Notes: generated by a model not told the origin, from the sequence alone. Shown: positions 45,327 to 54,703, counted from the stretch's first letter. The stretch is 64,000 bases of DNA from an uncultured Alphaproteobacteria bacterium (GCA_902570265.1 CACFXF010000001.1:62001-126000), one strand, 5' to 3'. A program made the numbers and translations.

Positions 45327-46524
45327 AAAGATCAGCTGTTGGCCAACTATCTGCAGGGAACCCAAGCTTTATCTGAATACTTCTAACGCTTTGCCTAGTT
45401 TTTCGACCCAATATACCATCAACTTTTCCAACATCATAACCCATTGATTGTAATATTTTTTGTAATTTTAACATCTCTTCAACAGATAGTATTTTTTCTG
45501 GTTTATTACTTAAAAATTTTTTTTGCCCGCCTAATCTAGAAGCAAGGTGAGCTGCTGTGACAGTATATATAAAACTATCATTCCATTTCAAATATATATT
45601 ATAATTTGGATATGCTAAAAACTTAGGACCCTTTAGACCTTGTGGTAACAAAAGTGTTGCCATAGTTTTATCTGATGCGATGAATTTTTTATTCCTTGAA
45701 ATAATACCAAGTTTTCTCCATGAAGATAATGTCCGGTTACGTCCAAAACCTGCTTCTTGCCAAGGAAAGCTAATATCATTAATTATAACTTCCTCAATCC
45801 AAGGTTGATTAGGTTTCCAACCTAATTCTGAAATAAGTGCTGCAGCGGTTAATATTGAATCTTCTGGACTTTTCTTAAGGTCTATAATTCCATCCTTATT
45901 ACCATCTGAGCCAAATCTTAAAATATCAGAAGGTAACATTTGAACTTGACCAACCTCTCCAGCCCATGCACCAGTTGTTTTTAGATCAATAATACCTCTA
46001 GAAAATAAATGAATGGCTGCAATATATTCTTGTTGGAACATTTCAGGTCTTCTGCAATCATGTGCTAGAGTTGCAAGAGCGCTTATTGTATGGAAATTAC
46101 CTTGAACTGCACCAAAATCTGTTTCCATAGCCCAAAAAGCGGTTATAACTTCTGGGGGAATCCCATATTTTGATTTTGCAACTAAAAAAAGATCTCTATA
46201 TTTTTCGATATTTTTTTTACCATTTTTTAATCGATAAGAATTAATTGCTTTTTTTGAAAAGTCAGTAAAACTTAACCTAAAGGTACTTTGCTTTCTATCA
46301 AAAGAAAGCACTTTTTTCGATCTCTGAGTTTTTTTTAAAACAAGAAACACATCATTTTTATCAATTCCTTGATTTATAGCGACTTCACCTATATTTCTCA
46401 AAAATGTGTTAAAATCTCCCCCACAATTGACTAAAAGTTTATCAGCAAATAAGTAATTGCTTTGAATAAAAAAAAATAAAAAAACAAAAAAAATATTTTT
46501 TAAAATAAAATAAAATTGGAGCAT
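45310..46524 (-). CDS. Lytic murein transglycosylase (MltB-like) with peptidoglycan-binding domain
   Basis: A 404-residue periplasmic lytic transglycosylase. A signal peptide is visible (about residues 1-27, hydrophobic KNIFFVFLFFFIQ). The catalytic Glu lies in AFWAMETDFGAVQGNF, and the MltB hallmark GAWAGEVGQVQMLPSD follows. The C-terminal 60 residues form a PG_binding_1 domain (LQKILQSMGYDVGKVDGILG). No lipobox cysteine is seen, so it is probably soluble in the periplasm rather than a lipoprotein. Twelve bases separate it from dapB on the same strand. Confidence 0.88.
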   Translation of the reverse strand: MLQFYFILKNIFFVFLFFFIQSNYLFADKLLVNCGGDFNTFLRNIGEVAINQGIDKNDVFLVLKKTQRSKKVLSFDRKQSTFRLSFTDFSKKAINSYRLKNGKKNIEKYRDLFLVAKSKYGIPPEVITAFWAMETDFGAVQGNFHTISALATLAHDCRRPEMFQQEYIAAIHLFSRGIIDLKTTGAWAGEVGQVQMLPSDILRFGSDGNKDGIIDLKKSPEDSILTAAALISELGWKPNQPWIEEVIINDISFPWQEAGFGRNRTLSSWRKLGIISRNKKFIASDKTMATLLLPQGLKGPKFLAYPNYNIYLKWNDSFIYTVTAAHLASRLGGQKKFLSNKPEKILSVEEMLKLQKILQSMGYDVGKVDGILGRKTRQSVRSIQIKLGFPADSWPTADLFNTLN

Positions 46525-46536
46525 GAAATCGATTAT

Positions 46537-47352
46537 TTAATTTAAGTTAAGAACATCTTGCATTGAATACTCTCCTTTTTCTGCAGTCATACCCCATTTT
46601 GCAGCTTTAAGAGCCCCACGTGCAAATATCATTCTATCTGTAGCATTATGCTTTATGATAATCTGTTCACCTGGTCCCGCAAAAATTACTGAATGATTAC
46701 CTACAATATCACCACCCCGTATCACAGAAAATCCTATTTTTCCTTTTTTTCTAGGTCCAATTATACCATCGCGTTGAATATCTTTTAAATTATCCAACTT
46801 TTTTCCTTTTGTTTTTGCTATTGAATCTCCTAGCATTAGTGCCGTTCCGGAGGGTGCGTCTACTTTTTTACCGTGATGCATTTCAACAATTTCAATGTCA
46901 AAATCAGAATCTAGTGCTTCTGCAACTTTTGCAGATATCCCAGTTAGAATATTTACTCCCAAACTCATGTTACCAGCCCTAATGATTGTAGTATTTTTTG
47001 AAAAATTTTTTATTTTTTTAATTTGTGATTTTGAAAAACCTGTTGTTCCAATAACATCAACAACTTTATATTTTGCTGCTTCCTCAGCAACTTTTACAGA
47101 ATTTTCTGGATTAGTAAAATCAATAACTACATCAGAAACTTTTAAAATTTTATCTAAAGAATCTGAAATGACTAAATTTTTTTCTAAACTTGGAAATAAC
47201 TCAATAGCTTTAGTTCCAATTAACTCATGACCATTTTCCTCAAGTAATCCAACTAACTGAAAGTCTTTTTTTTCTTGAGCAGCTCGAACCAACATCTGCC
47301 CCATCCTACCAGTTGCACCAATAATGCTTAATTTATGTACCTTATTATTCAA
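46537..47352 (-). CDS. dapB: 4-hydroxy-tetrahydrodipicolinate reductase
   Basis: A 271-residue NAD(P)H-dependent reductase of the lysine/diaminopimelate pathway. The Rossmann motif IIGATGRMGQMLV lies at the N-terminus, and the tetrahydrodipicolinate-binding, catalytic region EMHHGKKVDAPSGTAL is present, as is the VIGTTGFS segment. Length equals E. coli DapB (273). Together with dapF in this window it contributes to peptidoglycan precursor synthesis. Divergent from rbfA across 112 bases; downstream is the lytic transglycosylase. Confidence 0.95.
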   Translation of the reverse strand: MNNKVHKLSIIGATGRMGQMLVRAAQEKKDFQLVGLLEENGHELIGTKAIELFPSLEKNLVISDSLDKILKVSDVVIDFTNPENSVKVAEEAAKYKVVDVIGTTGFSKSQIKKIKNFSKNTTIIRAGNMSLGVNILTGISAKVAEALDSDFDIEIVEMHHGKKVDAPSGTALMLGDSIAKTKGKKLDNLKDIQRDGIIGPRKKGKIGFSVIRGGDIVGNHSVIFAGPGEQIIIKHNATDRMIFARGALKAAKWGMTAEKGEYSMQDVLNLN

Positions 47353-47464
47353 TTTGTTGGTCTCATTTAAAAATTAAAGCGTATCGACAAAGTACTCATT
47401 CTTGAGTTATGTATGTACAAACAGTATAAGTCAATAATTATAAAAATAATTTATTTCAAATAAG

Positions 47465-47845
47465 ATGAATAAAGATTTTAACAATAGTTCTCATAGGCTA
47501 CTAAGAGTAAATGAACTAATTAAAAGAGAACTTTCCTCGCTTTTACAAGGTATGGAATGGGAGGAACAAGGCATAAAAAATCTTAATTTGACCTTAACTG
47601 ATGTCGAGTGTAGCAAAGATATAAGAATTGCAAAAATTTATTATATTCCAACAGGAATGAAAAATTCTCAATCAATAGAAAAAGCGATTAATAGTAGAAA
47701 AAAAGAAATTAGAAAATATCTTGGGAAAAAAATACATTTGAAGTATATTCCAGAATTAAGATTTATTGAAGACAACAGTTTTGATGCTTTTCAAAAAACT
47801 TCTGAAATACTTGAAAAATTATCAAAAAGCAAAAGAGAAATATAA
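47465..47845 (+). CDS. rbfA: Ribosome-binding factor A
   Basis: A 126-residue RbfA, which binds the 30S subunit during late 16S rRNA maturation and is needed at low temperature. The N-terminal RLLRVNELIKRELSSLL helix and the KH-like core with SKDIRIAKIYYIP and LKYIPELRFIEDNSFD are standard. truB follows by 11 bases. In most relatives infB precedes rbfA; here dapB lies divergently upstream, so nusA-infB must be elsewhere. Confidence 0.92.
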   Translation: MNKDFNNSSHRLLRVNELIKRELSSLLQGMEWEEQGIKNLNLTLTDVECSKDIRIAKIYYIPTGMKNSQSIEKAINSRKKEIRKYLGKKIHLKYIPELRFIEDNSFDAFQKTSEILEKLSKSKREI

Positions 47846-47856
47846 ATCTTACTGTT

Positions 47857-48777
47857 ATGGATCAAAATTTTCAATTGCCTAATATAAACGGCTGGCTAGT
47901 CATTGATAAACCAAGTGGAATAGGCTCTACTAATATAGTAAATTTAGTTAAGAAAAAAGTTCCATCAACGAAAGTAGGACATGGGGGAACTCTGGATCCC
48001 GATGCAACTGGCTTACTGCCCATTGCAATTGGTGAGGCTACAAAAACAATACGTTTTACTGAAAATTTATTAAAAACGTATGAATTCACAGTTACATTTG
48101 GCTCTTGTACAGATACAGACGATTCCTCAGGGAAGATCATCGGAATATCAGAAAAAAGACCTAGCATGATTAGTATAAGACAGGCATTAAAAAAATTTAA
48201 AGGAGAGATACAACAATTACCACCAAAATTATCTGCAATAAAGTTTAATGGAAGGAGAGCTTACGATCTATTCCGTGAAGGATTAGAATTTCAATTGTCC
48301 CCAAGAACAATTTTTATTAGTGAAATTGAAATAATTGAAAGAATAGATGATGAGAATATTAATCTTAAAATTATAAGTGGGAAGGGGTGTTATGTAAGAT
48401 CATTAGCAAGAGATTTGGGAAATGAATTAGGTTGTTTTGCTCATGCAAAAAACATAAGACGAACAGAATACGGTCCTTTTAATTTAAAAAAATGTGTTCA
48501 TCTTGATGCTTTAGAATATTTTAAATATGACGATCTAGAAGCTAATATTATTACAATAAGTATTTTGTTAAAAGATTACCCTAATTTTGAATGTGTAACT
48601 GAAAATTTAAATATTATTACAAATGGAAATCCTATTAAAATAATTAATATGAAAAATGGAGATTATAATTTGGCCTGGACGCATTATAAAAATATTCCAC
48701 TAGCAATTGGAAAAATAAAAAACTCTGTTTTCTATCCTTTTAGAGTTCTAAATTTATATAAAAATATCATTAATTGA
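47857..48777 (+). CDS. truB: tRNA pseudouridine(55) synthase
   Basis: A 306-residue pseudouridine synthase that makes Psi55 in the T-loop of tRNA. The catalytic Asp is D47 in HGGTLDPDATGLLP, the RNA-contacting region is PPKLSAIKFNGRRAYDLFREG, and SGKGCYVRSLARDLG marks the TruB core. The C-terminal 60 residues are AT-rich and poorly conserved, as is common. It is the second gene of the rbfA-truB unit; the next gene is 11 bases away. Confidence 0.93.
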   Translation: MDQNFQLPNINGWLVIDKPSGIGSTNIVNLVKKKVPSTKVGHGGTLDPDATGLLPIAIGEATKTIRFTENLLKTYEFTVTFGSCTDTDDSSGKIIGISEKRPSMISIRQALKKFKGEIQQLPPKLSAIKFNGRRAYDLFREGLEFQLSPRTIFISEIEIIERIDDENINLKIISGKGCYVRSLARDLGNELGCFAHAKNIRRTEYGPFNLKKCVHLDALEYFKYDDLEANIITISILLKDYPNFECVTENLNIITNGNPIKIINMKNGDYNLAWTHYKNIPLAIGKIKNSVFYPFRVLNLYKNIIN

Positions 48778-48788
48778 TAAAATCATAA

Positions 48789-49304
48789 ATGCTGGATGTT
48801 ATTTCTAAAGAGTTTAAAAAAAATGAGTTAAGTTCTAAAGCAGTTTTTTCAAAATGCTTTAAATTTAGATATTCAATTACCAATAAATTCAATTCAGGGA
48901 GAGGAAGATTACTATTTATACTTTTGAACCCTTCTACTGCAACAGAGAAAGTGTGTGACCCTACACTACTGCGTTGTAAGAAAAGAGCTATTGACTCTTG
49001 TTATAATCAATTTAGAGTTTGTAATTTATTTGCTTATAGAGCAACCAAACCGGAAGAACTTCAAAAAGTTTCTGACCCAATTGGTCCAAACAATAATGAA
49101 ATTTTAAAAAAAAGTATAAAATGGTCAGATAAAATAATATGTTCATGGGGAAGATTTGGAATCTTAAAAGAAAGAGATTTAGAGGTTATTCAATTAATAA
49201 AAAAATATAAAACTCCTTCTTTTCATTTGGGTTTAACAAAAAATAATCAACCAAAGCACCTTCTGTATATAAGTTATAATAAAATTCTAACTAAATGGTT
49301 TTAA
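48789..49304 (+). CDS. DUF1643-family protein
   Basis: A 171-residue protein of the DUF1643 family, function unknown. The recognisable core is LLFILLNPSTATEKVCDPT, then VCNLFAYRATKPEELQ, DPIGPNNNEIL and a terminal HLGLTKNNQPKHLLYI. These proteins are widespread in bacteria and occur in phage and plasmid contexts as well. It sits 11 bases after truB and 97 bases before rpsO, interrupting the otherwise conserved truB-rpsO order. Confidence 0.8.
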   Translation: MLDVISKEFKKNELSSKAVFSKCFKFRYSITNKFNSGRGRLLFILLNPSTATEKVCDPTLLRCKKRAIDSCYNQFRVCNLFAYRATKPEELQKVSDPIGPNNNEILKKSIKWSDKIICSWGRFGILKERDLEVIQLIKKYKTPSFHLGLTKNNQPKHLLYISYNKILTKWF

Positions 49305-49351
49305 AAAGACTTTTCAAATTTCAAAAAACAGGATATACGCATTACAAATAT

Positions 49352-49376
49352 ACTGACTGGACGACATCCTGGCAGT
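49352..49376 (+). promoter_or_regulatory. Imperfect hairpin in the rpsO leader
   Basis: A stem of nine positions (49352-49360 with 49368-49376; two mismatches), loop of seven, followed by TTTTAATTT. It is 26 bases before the rpsO ATG. It could be a weak terminator of the upstream gene or part of an rpsO leader structure; S15 represses its own message in several bacteria. Confidence 0.35.
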
Positions 49377-49401
49377 TTTAATTTATATAAAGGAGTTAAA
49401 G

Positions 49402-49671
49402 ATGTCGATTGATACAAAAACAAAACAGGATTTAATTAAAAAATTTGCCAAAAAAGAAAACGACACTGGATCACCAGAAGTTCAAGTAGCAATTTTAACT
49501 ACTAGAATTACAAACCTGTCTGAACATTTTAAAACTCACAAAAAAGATAATCATTCAAGACGAGGGCTCTTAAAACTTGTATCACAAAGAAGAAAAATTC
49601 TAGACTATGTTAAGTCTAAAGACGAAAATCGTTATAAGACTTTAATAGAACAACTTGGTATTAGAAGATAA
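49402..49671 (+). CDS. rpsO: 30S ribosomal protein S15
   Basis: An 89-residue S15, a primary 16S rRNA-binding protein. The family core is seen in [41 protein letters not shown] and [12 protein letters not shown] (parts quoted). Length equals that of E. coli S15. The ribosome site AAAGGAG six bases before the ATG is among the best in the window. pnp follows after 108 bases, the classical rpsO-pnp arrangement. Confidence 0.97.
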   Translation: MSIDTKTKQDLIKKFAKKENDTGSPEVQVAILTTRITNLSEHFKTHKKDNHSRRGLLKLVSQRRKILDYVKSKDENRYKTLIEQLGIRR

Positions 49672-49733
49672 TATAAACATTAATAATTCTGATAAACTAA
49701 ATAAGATTAAATTCAAAAAAGTTATACGTGTGC

Positions 49734-49758
49734 ATAAAATATCAAACGGGTATTTTAT
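49734..49758 (+). promoter_or_regulatory. Hairpin in the pnp leader
   Basis: A 10-base-pair stem (49734-49743 with 49749-49758, one T-G pair) and a five-base loop AAACG, ending 21 bases before the pnp ATG. In E. coli a longer leader stem is cut by RNase III and used for PNPase autoregulation; this shorter stem may be a counterpart, which is inference. Confidence 0.45.
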
Positions 49759-49779
49759 TAAAATTATAAAAGGGTGGAT

Positions 49780-51897
49780 ATGTTAAAGTCTATAAAAAAA
49801 TCAATAACTTGGGGTCATGAGAAACTTACACTTGAAACAGGAAAAATAGCACGACAAGCTGATTCATCAGTTATAGCAACTTATGGTGAAACTGTAGTAA
49901 TGGCTAATGTTGTTTTTGCGAAGGAGGCCAAAGCAGGCCAAGATTTTTTTCCATTAACAGTTAATTATCAAGAAAAATATTACGCAGCAGGTAAAATTCC
50001 AGGTGGTTTTTTTAAAAGAGAGGCAAGACCTACTGAAAAAGAAACTCTTACAAGCCGTCTTATAGATCGACCGATTAGACCCTTATTTGTTGAGGGTTTC
50101 AAAAATGAAGTACAGGTGACTTGTACAGTCTTAAGTCATGATGGAGAAAATGATCCAGATATAATTTCAATGATAGCAGCATCTACTGCACTTACACTTT
50201 CTGGTGCACCCTTCTTAGGTCCAATTGGGGCCGCTAGGGTTGGTTTTGTTAAAGACTCTTACGTTCTTAATCCATCAATAGAAGATATGGATAATATAAG
50301 GGAAAATTCTAAACAAAGGCTTGATCTTGTAGTAGCAGGAACACAAGATGCAGTTATGATGGTTGAATCCGAAGCTTATGAACTTAGTGAAAAAGAAATG
50401 CTAGGTGCTGTTAAATTTGGTCATGAACAAATGCAAAAAGTTATAGATCTAATCATAAGTTTAGCAGAAAAAACAGCAAAAGAACCCTATAACTTTATAC
50501 CTACTGTTAATAAAGAATTAATAAATAAAATAAAATCACTTGGTGAAAAAAATATTAGTAAAGCATTTTCAATTGCTGACAAACAAGAGAGACAAAACTC
50601 ATTAAGCGACGCTAAACAAAATGTTTTAGATAACCTTTCAGACGAAGAATTAGAAAATGAAGAACTAGATTATTGCTTTAAAAAAATTGAATCTGAAATT
50701 GTAAGATCTAATATCCTCAAAAAAGGAAAGAGAATTGATGGAAGAAAACTTGATAAAGTTCGACAAATTGAGAGTGAAACGAGATTTCTCCCAAGAACAC
50801 ATGGTTCTGCTTTGTTTACAAGAGGTGAAACTCAAGCGATAGTTGTTACTACTCTTGGTACTGGTGAGGATGAGCAAATAATAGATGCTCTTCATAAAGA
50901 AGGAAGATCAAAATTTTTACTTCATTATAACTTTCCTTCTTATTCAGTAGGAGAAACAGGAAGAGCTGTAGGACCAGGTAGAAGAGAAATAGGTCATGGA
51001 AAATTGGCATGGCGAGCACTACAAGCTGTTCTACCAAAAAGTTCTGATTTTCCATATACAATTCGCATTGTGTCTGAAATAACAGAGTCTAATGGCTCGT
51101 CTTCAATGGCTACTGTATGTGGTGGATCTTTATCTATGATGGATGCAGGCGTACCATTGAAATCTGCTGTAGCAGGAGTAGCAATGGGTCTCATTTTAGA
51201 AGGAAAAGAATATGCAGTTCTTACAGATATTTTGGGTGATGAAGACCACTTGGGAGATATGGATTTTAAAGTTGCTGGAACATCCGAAGGAATAACATCC
51301 TTACAAATGGATATAAAAGTTGCTGGAATTACCCCTGAAATAATGGAAAAAGCATTAGAACAGGCTAAAGAAGGAAGACTTCACATACTAGATGAAATGT
51401 CAAAATCAATCAGTAAACCTGGAGCATTTTCGAAATATGCTCCTAAAATTGAATCTCTAAAAATTGCAACTGATAAAATAAGAGAAGTAATTGGATCTGG
51501 AGGAAAGATGATTCGTGAAATTGTTGAAGTTTCAGGTGCAAAAGTAGATATAAATGATGAAGGAATAATAAAAATTGCGTCAAATGATTCTGATAAGATT
51601 AATAAAGCTATAGAGTTAATTAAATCTATAGTTGATGAACCAGAAGTTGGTAAAATCTATAATGGTAAGATAGTAAAACTTATGGATTTTGGAGCTTTTG
51701 TGAATTTCTTTGGCAAAAAAGATGGATTAGTACATGTTAGTCAGATTTCAACTGAAAGAGTGGCACATCCAAAGGACCTTCTTAAAGAAGGTCAAGAAGT
51801 TAAAGTAAAATTGATTGGTTTTGATGATAGAGGGAAAGTTCGTTTATCTATGAAAACAATTGATCAAAAAACTGGCAAAGAAGTAAAACAAAATTAA
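49780..51897 (+). CDS. pnp: Polyribonucleotide nucleotidyltransferase (PNPase)
   Basis: A 705-residue phosphorolytic 3'-5' exoribonuclease. Two RNase PH domains are seen (the first with [20 protein letters not shown], the second with [19 protein letters not shown], both only partly quoted), then a KH domain ([17 protein letters not shown]) and a C-terminal S1 domain ([20 protein letters not shown]). The catalytic DxxxDxxxxD is in the second PH domain. Start: ATG at 49780 with AGGG five bases upstream; an in-frame GTG two codons earlier would overlap that site. Confidence 0.97.
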   Translation: MLKSIKKSITWGHEKLTLETGKIARQADSSVIATYGETVVMANVVFAKEAKAGQDFFPLTVNYQEKYYAAGKIPGGFFKREARPTEKETLTSRLIDRPIRPLFVEGFKNEVQVTCTVLSHDGENDPDIISMIAASTALTLSGAPFLGPIGAARVGFVKDSYVLNPSIEDMDNIRENSKQRLDLVVAGTQDAVMMVESEAYELSEKEMLGAVKFGHEQMQKVIDLIISLAEKTAKEPYNFIPTVNKELINKIKSLGEKNISKAFSIADKQERQNSLSDAKQNVLDNLSDEELENEELDYCFKKIESEIVRSNILKKGKRIDGRKLDKVRQIESETRFLPRTHGSALFTRGETQAIVVTTLGTGEDEQIIDALHKEGRSKFLLHYNFPSYSVGETGRAVGPGRREIGHGKLAWRALQAVLPKSSDFPYTIRIVSEITESNGSSSMATVCGGSLSMMDAGVPLKSAVAGVAMGLILEGKEYAVLTDILGDEDHLGDMDFKVAGTSEGITSLQMDIKVAGITPEIMEKALEQAKEGRLHILDEMSKSISKPGAFSKYAPKIESLKIATDKIREVIGSGGKMIREIVEVSGAKVDINDEGIIKIASNDSDKINKAIELIKSIVDEPEVGKIYNGKIVKLMDFGAFVNFFGKKDGLVHVSQISTERVAHPKDLLKEGQEVKVKLIGFDDRGKVRLSMKTIDQKTGKEVKQN

Positions 51898-51923
51898 TCA
51901 TAGTATAAATTATAAATAATTAA

Positions 51924-52664
51924 CTATATTTTTTTTTCGAAGATTCTAAGGTAAATTTTGTTTGCTCTATGTATTATTTTTTTATCTTTTTGAGATATTT
52001 TTTTATTTGTTTTATCTGTATTGGTGCTAGTACTTCTACTAAAACCTGTTGTTTTATAAATTTCTTTGTACCAATGAACCCCCCAAATTCCATCATATTT
52101 TTTTGAACCAGAACTCCAATTGAGCATTGACATATAAAAAGGAATTTCTAGAAAATTACAAAGTTTTCTTAACGTAAGCTCAGGATTATTTTGCAGATCA
52201 TCTGCATCGATTATTAATGGAAAATAACCTAATCTATTATAGATAAATTCATATATCTCATAAAGTTGTTGAAACCCTAAATCTTTAAACTGATAGTTTT
52301 TATTTTTTTTTTTATAAGAATTTAAAACTAACTCTGGTTTTCTAATTAAAATGACATTGTTAAGAGATAAAATGAAATCTTTATAATAATTTTTTATCAT
52401 ATGATGTGTCATATGCTTTTGATATTGATATGGTTTATCTACTTGACCATTAATACAATAATCAGCAACTTCTTTATAATTGGAAAGTTGACTACTTATG
52501 ATTTTATCAAACATAGGATGTTGAATTCCAGTCTTTTTTAAATAGGCAGCATAAAATGGCTCATCTAGAATTTCAAAATCACTTCTTGTTCCAAAACTTC
52601 TCATAAGTGCCGTTGATAAATTTCTAGGTCCAGACCATACGGCTATACGTTTAATATTTTTCAA
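51924..52664 (-). CDS. Sulfotransferase-like protein paired with class IV aminotransferase
   Basis: A 246-residue P-loop protein of the sulfotransferase-like fold. The N-terminal AVWSGPRNLSTALMRSFG (residues 8-25) corresponds to the PAPS 5'-phosphosulfate loop but ends in SGPRNLST rather than the usual GxxxxGKS/T. Later segments are ILDEPFYAAYLKKTG, FILSLNNVILIRKPELVLNS and LGYFPLIIDADDLQNNPELT. It overlaps the upstream aminotransferase gene by 14 bases. The N-terminal half of plant proteins called branched-chain-amino-acid-aminotransferase-like has the same look, so the two proteins probably work together. Reaction unknown. Confidence 0.65.
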   Translation of the reverse strand: MKNIKRIAVWSGPRNLSTALMRSFGTRSDFEILDEPFYAAYLKKTGIQHPMFDKIISSQLSNYKEVADYCINGQVDKPYQYQKHMTHHMIKNYYKDFILSLNNVILIRKPELVLNSYKKKNKNYQFKDLGFQQLYEIYEFIYNRLGYFPLIIDADDLQNNPELTLRKLCNFLEIPFYMSMLNWSSGSKKYDGIWGVHWYKEIYKTTGFSRSTSTNTDKTNKKISQKDKKIIHRANKIYLRIFEKKI

Positions 52665-53553
52665 TTAAATCCTCATATGAATCTCTAAGTAGTTTCAAAA
52701 TAGAATCTTTATTTTTATATTGAATCTTATGACCATCTAAGTATTCTACTCTTGTTAATCCTCCAAAAGTACCAGTTAAAAAAATTTCATCTGCCGAGTA
52801 AGTATCTAACAAAGTAAAATTTTTTTCAAAGATAGGTATATTTAAGTCTTTACAAAGATTAATTACTTTTTTTCTTGTAACCCCGTTCATACAATAATCG
52901 CCCGTAGAGGTCCAAACTTCTTTTCCCTTTACTATAAATAAATTACAGGAATTAGTTGTATTTACAAAACCGTAAGGATCCAACATTAATGCTTCATCGC
53001 CTCCTACACGGCTTGCTTGAATACAAGCTAACACACAATTAAGTTTTGAGTGACTGTTTAACTTAGGATCTTGTATCATAGGAAGTGCTCTTACTTGAGG
53101 AACAGTTATTAGCTTAACGCCCTTTTTATTATCTTTCAGATATGGCTTAGAATGTTCCATAATTATAACATATGTAGGTCCAAAAATAGAAAATTCAGGG
53201 TGCTGAAATGGTTTGATTTTTTTTCCCCTAGTAACCATAAATCTTGCATAAACATCAGTATTCATATTATTAGAAATTCTTGTTTTCTCTAGTTGTTGAT
53301 AAATTTGATTTACAGAAAAATTAAAATTAATCTCAACAAGCTTTAAAGCCTCAAAAAATCTTTCCATATGATCTTCAAAAAATGTCCATTTTTTTTTGTG
53401 TAGTCTTAAACCCTCCCAAATCCCATCACCTAAAAGAAAACCACTATCAAAAACTGAAACCTTAGCTTCATCTCTATAAAATAATTTACCAGAAATATTT
53501 ATTTTAATTTTTGAATTTCTTTTGTCTTCTTTAGAACTGTGCGTGATAGATAT
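52651..53553 (-). CDS. Class IV aminotransferase (BCAT/DAAT-like), apparent non-ATG start
   Basis: A fold-type IV PLP enzyme of about 300 residues. Reading the frame upstream of its first ATG (53367) gives uninterrupted sequence with family motifs: KVSVFDSGFLLGDGIWEGLR (residues 31-50), then KKKWTFFEDHMERFFEALK. The PLP lysine is K170 in SHSKLNCVLA, and TSTGDYCMNGVTRKKVI and FLTGTFGGLTRVEYLDG complete the active site. The frame is closed by TAG at 53563-53565 and has no ATG, GTG or TTG before 53367. The best start is ATA at 53553, seven bases after AGGA (53564-53561); ATC at 53556 is the alternative. Starting at 53367 would delete the first beta domain. Substrate unknown. Confidence 0.78.
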   Translation of the reverse strand: MSITHSSKEDKRNSKIKINISGKLFYRDEAKVSVFDSGFLLGDGIWEGLRLHKKKWTFFEDHMERFFEALKLVEINFNFSVNQIYQQLEKTRISNNMNTDVYARFMVTRGKKIKPFQHPEFSIFGPTYVIIMEHSKPYLKDNKKGVKLITVPQVRALPMIQDPKLNSHSKLNCVLACIQASRVGGDEALMLDPYGFVNTTNSCNLFIVKGKEVWTSTGDYCMNGVTRKKVINLCKDLNIPIFEKNFTLLDTYSADEIFLTGTFGGLTRVEYLDGHKIQYKNKDSILKLLRDSYEDLIEKY

Positions 53554-53611
53554 GATAAAATCCTAACTCAATAAAATAATGTTAATTATAAAATATAACC
53601 TAAGGTAGAAT

Positions 53612-54703
53612 TTAAAGCCACCCAGATAATTCTTTATCTAAAATATTTGTCAGAGCTTTTATATGATCATCTCTATCATTTAAACATGGAATATATAGAA
53701 AGTCTTTTCCTCCAGCTTCCGAAAAACTCTCGGCTATTTCTTCATTTATTTCTTCTAAGGTCTCAACACAATCAGAAGAAAATGCTGGTGCTACGACAGC
53801 TATATTTATTTTACCTTTATTAGCTAATTCAGCCACAAAATCTACTGTGGAGGGGCCAACCCACTTTTCAGGGCCAAATTTTGATTGAAAAGTTGTTGTA
53901 AAATGGGATTTATCCCATTTAAGTCTTTCTGCTAGTAGTCTTGTTGTTTTTTGACATTGACAGTGATAGGGGTCTCCTGCCATTAAATATCTTTCTGGTA
54001 CACCATGATAAGAAACAACTAGATGCTGAGGCTTAAGTTTAGCTTTAGTATATGCTTCTTTAATTGAATTAGCTAAAGAATCCAAATAAAGATTGTTATC
54101 AAAATATGCTGGTACAGTTCTAAATGCTGGTTGCCACTTCATTTTCATTAAAGCTCTAAAAGCTTGATCGTTAGCTGTGGCAGTTGTTGGACCTGCATAC
54201 TGCGGATACAAAGGAAAAAAAATTATTTTTTCACAACCTAAAGACTGTAAATTTTTTATAGCCTTTTCAGTTGATGGATTTCCATATCTCATGCAAAAAT
54301 CCAAAATGACTTTATTCCCATGCTTTTTTTTAAAATAATTAGATATTTTCTTTAACTGAAGCTTAGTAGTAGTAAGTAGAGGACTTTCATTTTCTTTTTT
54401 ATTCCAAATACTTTTATATGCCTCTCCAGAAGAAAAGGGTCTTTTTGATAAAATAACGAGTTGTAGTAATGGTTGCCAAAGCCATTTTGGATAATCTATA
54501 ACTCTTTGATCAGACAAGAACTCACTTAAATATCTTCGCATTGACCAATAATCTGTATTGTCAGGTGTCCCTAAATTAGTAATAAGAATCCCAACTTTTG
54601 CCGAAGGTAATTGGGGATGTTCTTTATCCGCAAATTTTAACCTTCCTTCTCCCGGTTTTTCTAATTTCAACTGACTATCCTGATTTATAGAATTTTTATA
54701 CAT
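53612..54703 (-). CDS. hemH: Ferrochelatase
   Basis: A 363-residue ferrochelatase that inserts Fe(II) into protoporphyrin IX. Family motifs include GILITNLGTPDN, the metal-site segment VVSYHGVPERYLMAGDPYHC and the terminal glutamates in SDCVETLEEINEEIAESF. Length matches alphaproteobacterial HemH (about 350). An N-terminal extension of about 35 residues precedes the first strand. With hemF in this window it completes two late steps of heme synthesis, which serves the bc1 complex. It is 58 bases from the aminotransferase gene upstream of which no terminator is obvious. Confidence 0.93.
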   Translation of the reverse strand: MYKNSINQDSQLKLEKPGEGRLKFADKEHPQLPSAKVGILITNLGTPDNTDYWSMRRYLSEFLSDQRVIDYPKWLWQPLLQLVILSKRPFSSGEAYKSIWNKKENESPLLTTTKLQLKKISNYFKKKHGNKVILDFCMRYGNPSTEKAIKNLQSLGCEKIIFFPLYPQYAGPTTATANDQAFRALMKMKWQPAFRTVPAYFDNNLYLDSLANSIKEAYTKAKLKPQHLVVSYHGVPERYLMAGDPYHCQCQKTTRLLAERLKWDKSHFTTTFQSKFGPEKWVGPSTVDFVAELANKGKINIAVVAPAFSSDCVETLEEINEEIAESFSEAGGKDFLYIPCLNDRDDHIKALTNILDKELSGWL

